Shown here piece by piece: positions 63,803 through 64,000 of a stretch of DNA of 64,000 nucleotides (its first letter is position 1; each line of letters starts with the position of its first letter). Location: the NCBI GenBank assembly GCA_922989275.2, contig OV277864.1, positions 42,159,550 to 42,223,549 of the forward strand, written 5' to 3'. This DNA is from Gari tellinella. Taxonomy: Eukaryota > Mollusca > Bivalvia > Cardiida > Psammobiidae. The notes beneath the pieces are model-generated. The model searched no databases and was not told where the DNA came from. It was given only the letters and a program-made list of their open reading frames with translations. The translations under genes were made by a program, and so were the position numbers.

Positions 63803-64000
63803 CTACAATGGAGAAAACGTTATTCTTTCCAAATAAACGCGTTTACGTTAAAACGTTTACTTCTAACTGTTTGGATCCAGATCAGACGCCGTGTAACCCG
63901 GCGTCTGATCAGGCTACAAACTGTTTGCAACAAAATAATTTTTTCAGAATTGCCAACAAATTGTCCTTTTCTACGTTTTATTTCAATGCGTTTTTTTAAT
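63803..64000 (+). mobile_element. F1 MITE cut by window end
   Basis: TACAATGGAGAAAACGTTAT and an intact cassette; the right end lies outside the window. Confidence 0.85.

Larger units (their letters stand above)
54643..64000. other. Upstream intron or 5' flank of DUOX, no exon found
   Basis: Scanned on the minus strand for a short Met-plus-hydrophobic exon ending one base into a codon; none was convincing. The stretch is mostly MITEs of families F1, F2, F3b, F4, F5, F6, F8, F10, F12 and F13, listed separately. Confidence 0.5.

Overview
The window is a piece of an animal nuclear genome, most likely a bivalve mollusc. It holds introns with consensus GT..AG ends, many ACATGTA-rich stretches, and very dense short inverted-repeat transposons (MITEs). 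Species is inferred from style only; no sequence search was possible.

The only protein-coding gene I can support is one dual oxidase (DUOX) gene on the minus strand, filling about 4.8-54.6 kb. I assembled 30 coding exons by eye (v1 at 54553-54642 to v30 at 4796-4921). Every junction keeps reading phase, and together they encode 1564 residues plus stop. In order the protein has a peroxidase-homology ectodomain (v1-v11), a membrane segment and basic linker (v13-v14), a cytosolic domain with EF-hands (v15-v19), a six-helix haem-binding ferric-reductase core (v21-v25), FAD- and NADPH-binding lobes (v26-v30) and the conserved C-terminus ending HHFENF. The exon with the start codon and signal peptide was not found; it lies in 54.65-64 kb unseen, or beyond the window. 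DUOX makes H2O2 at the cell surface from cytosolic NADPH, gated by calcium.

Almost everything else is repeat. I separate about fourteen families by their ends. The commonest (F1) is a 250-bp element starting and ending CAGTGGAGAA/TTCTCCACTG next to TA. Others are flanked by TTAA (F2, F3, F3b, F4, F12, F13) or TA (F5, F6, F7, F14). Families with unrelated ends share one of two central hairpin cassettes: GATCAGACGCC..GGCGTCTGATC, seen at 35 or more sites, or AAAGCAGGYTGAAAGTAAAGC with its mirror, seen at about 20.

Layout: 0-4.8 kb, repeats downstream of DUOX; 4.8-20.9 kb, the oxidase half of the gene, with a tandem array of copied exon starts at 6.16-6.67 kb and a 53-bp satellite at 17.2 kb; 20.9-43.7 kb, the EF-hand and peroxidase half, with a GA/CT tract at 30.4 kb, a 546-bp tRNA-bearing TTAA element at 33.2 kb, a 160-bp tandem array at 35.6-37.6 kb and a 21-bp palindrome array at 38.4-39.1 kb; 43.7-54.55 kb, one intron of 10.9 kb full of MITEs; 54.6-64 kb, upstream intron or 5' flank, also MITE-rich, with a second inverted copy of the tRNA-bearing element.

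The most unusual structures are the exon-start array, the shared hairpin cassettes, the palindrome array and the tRNA-bearing TTAA element. Repeat boundaries are read by eye and may be off by a few bases.
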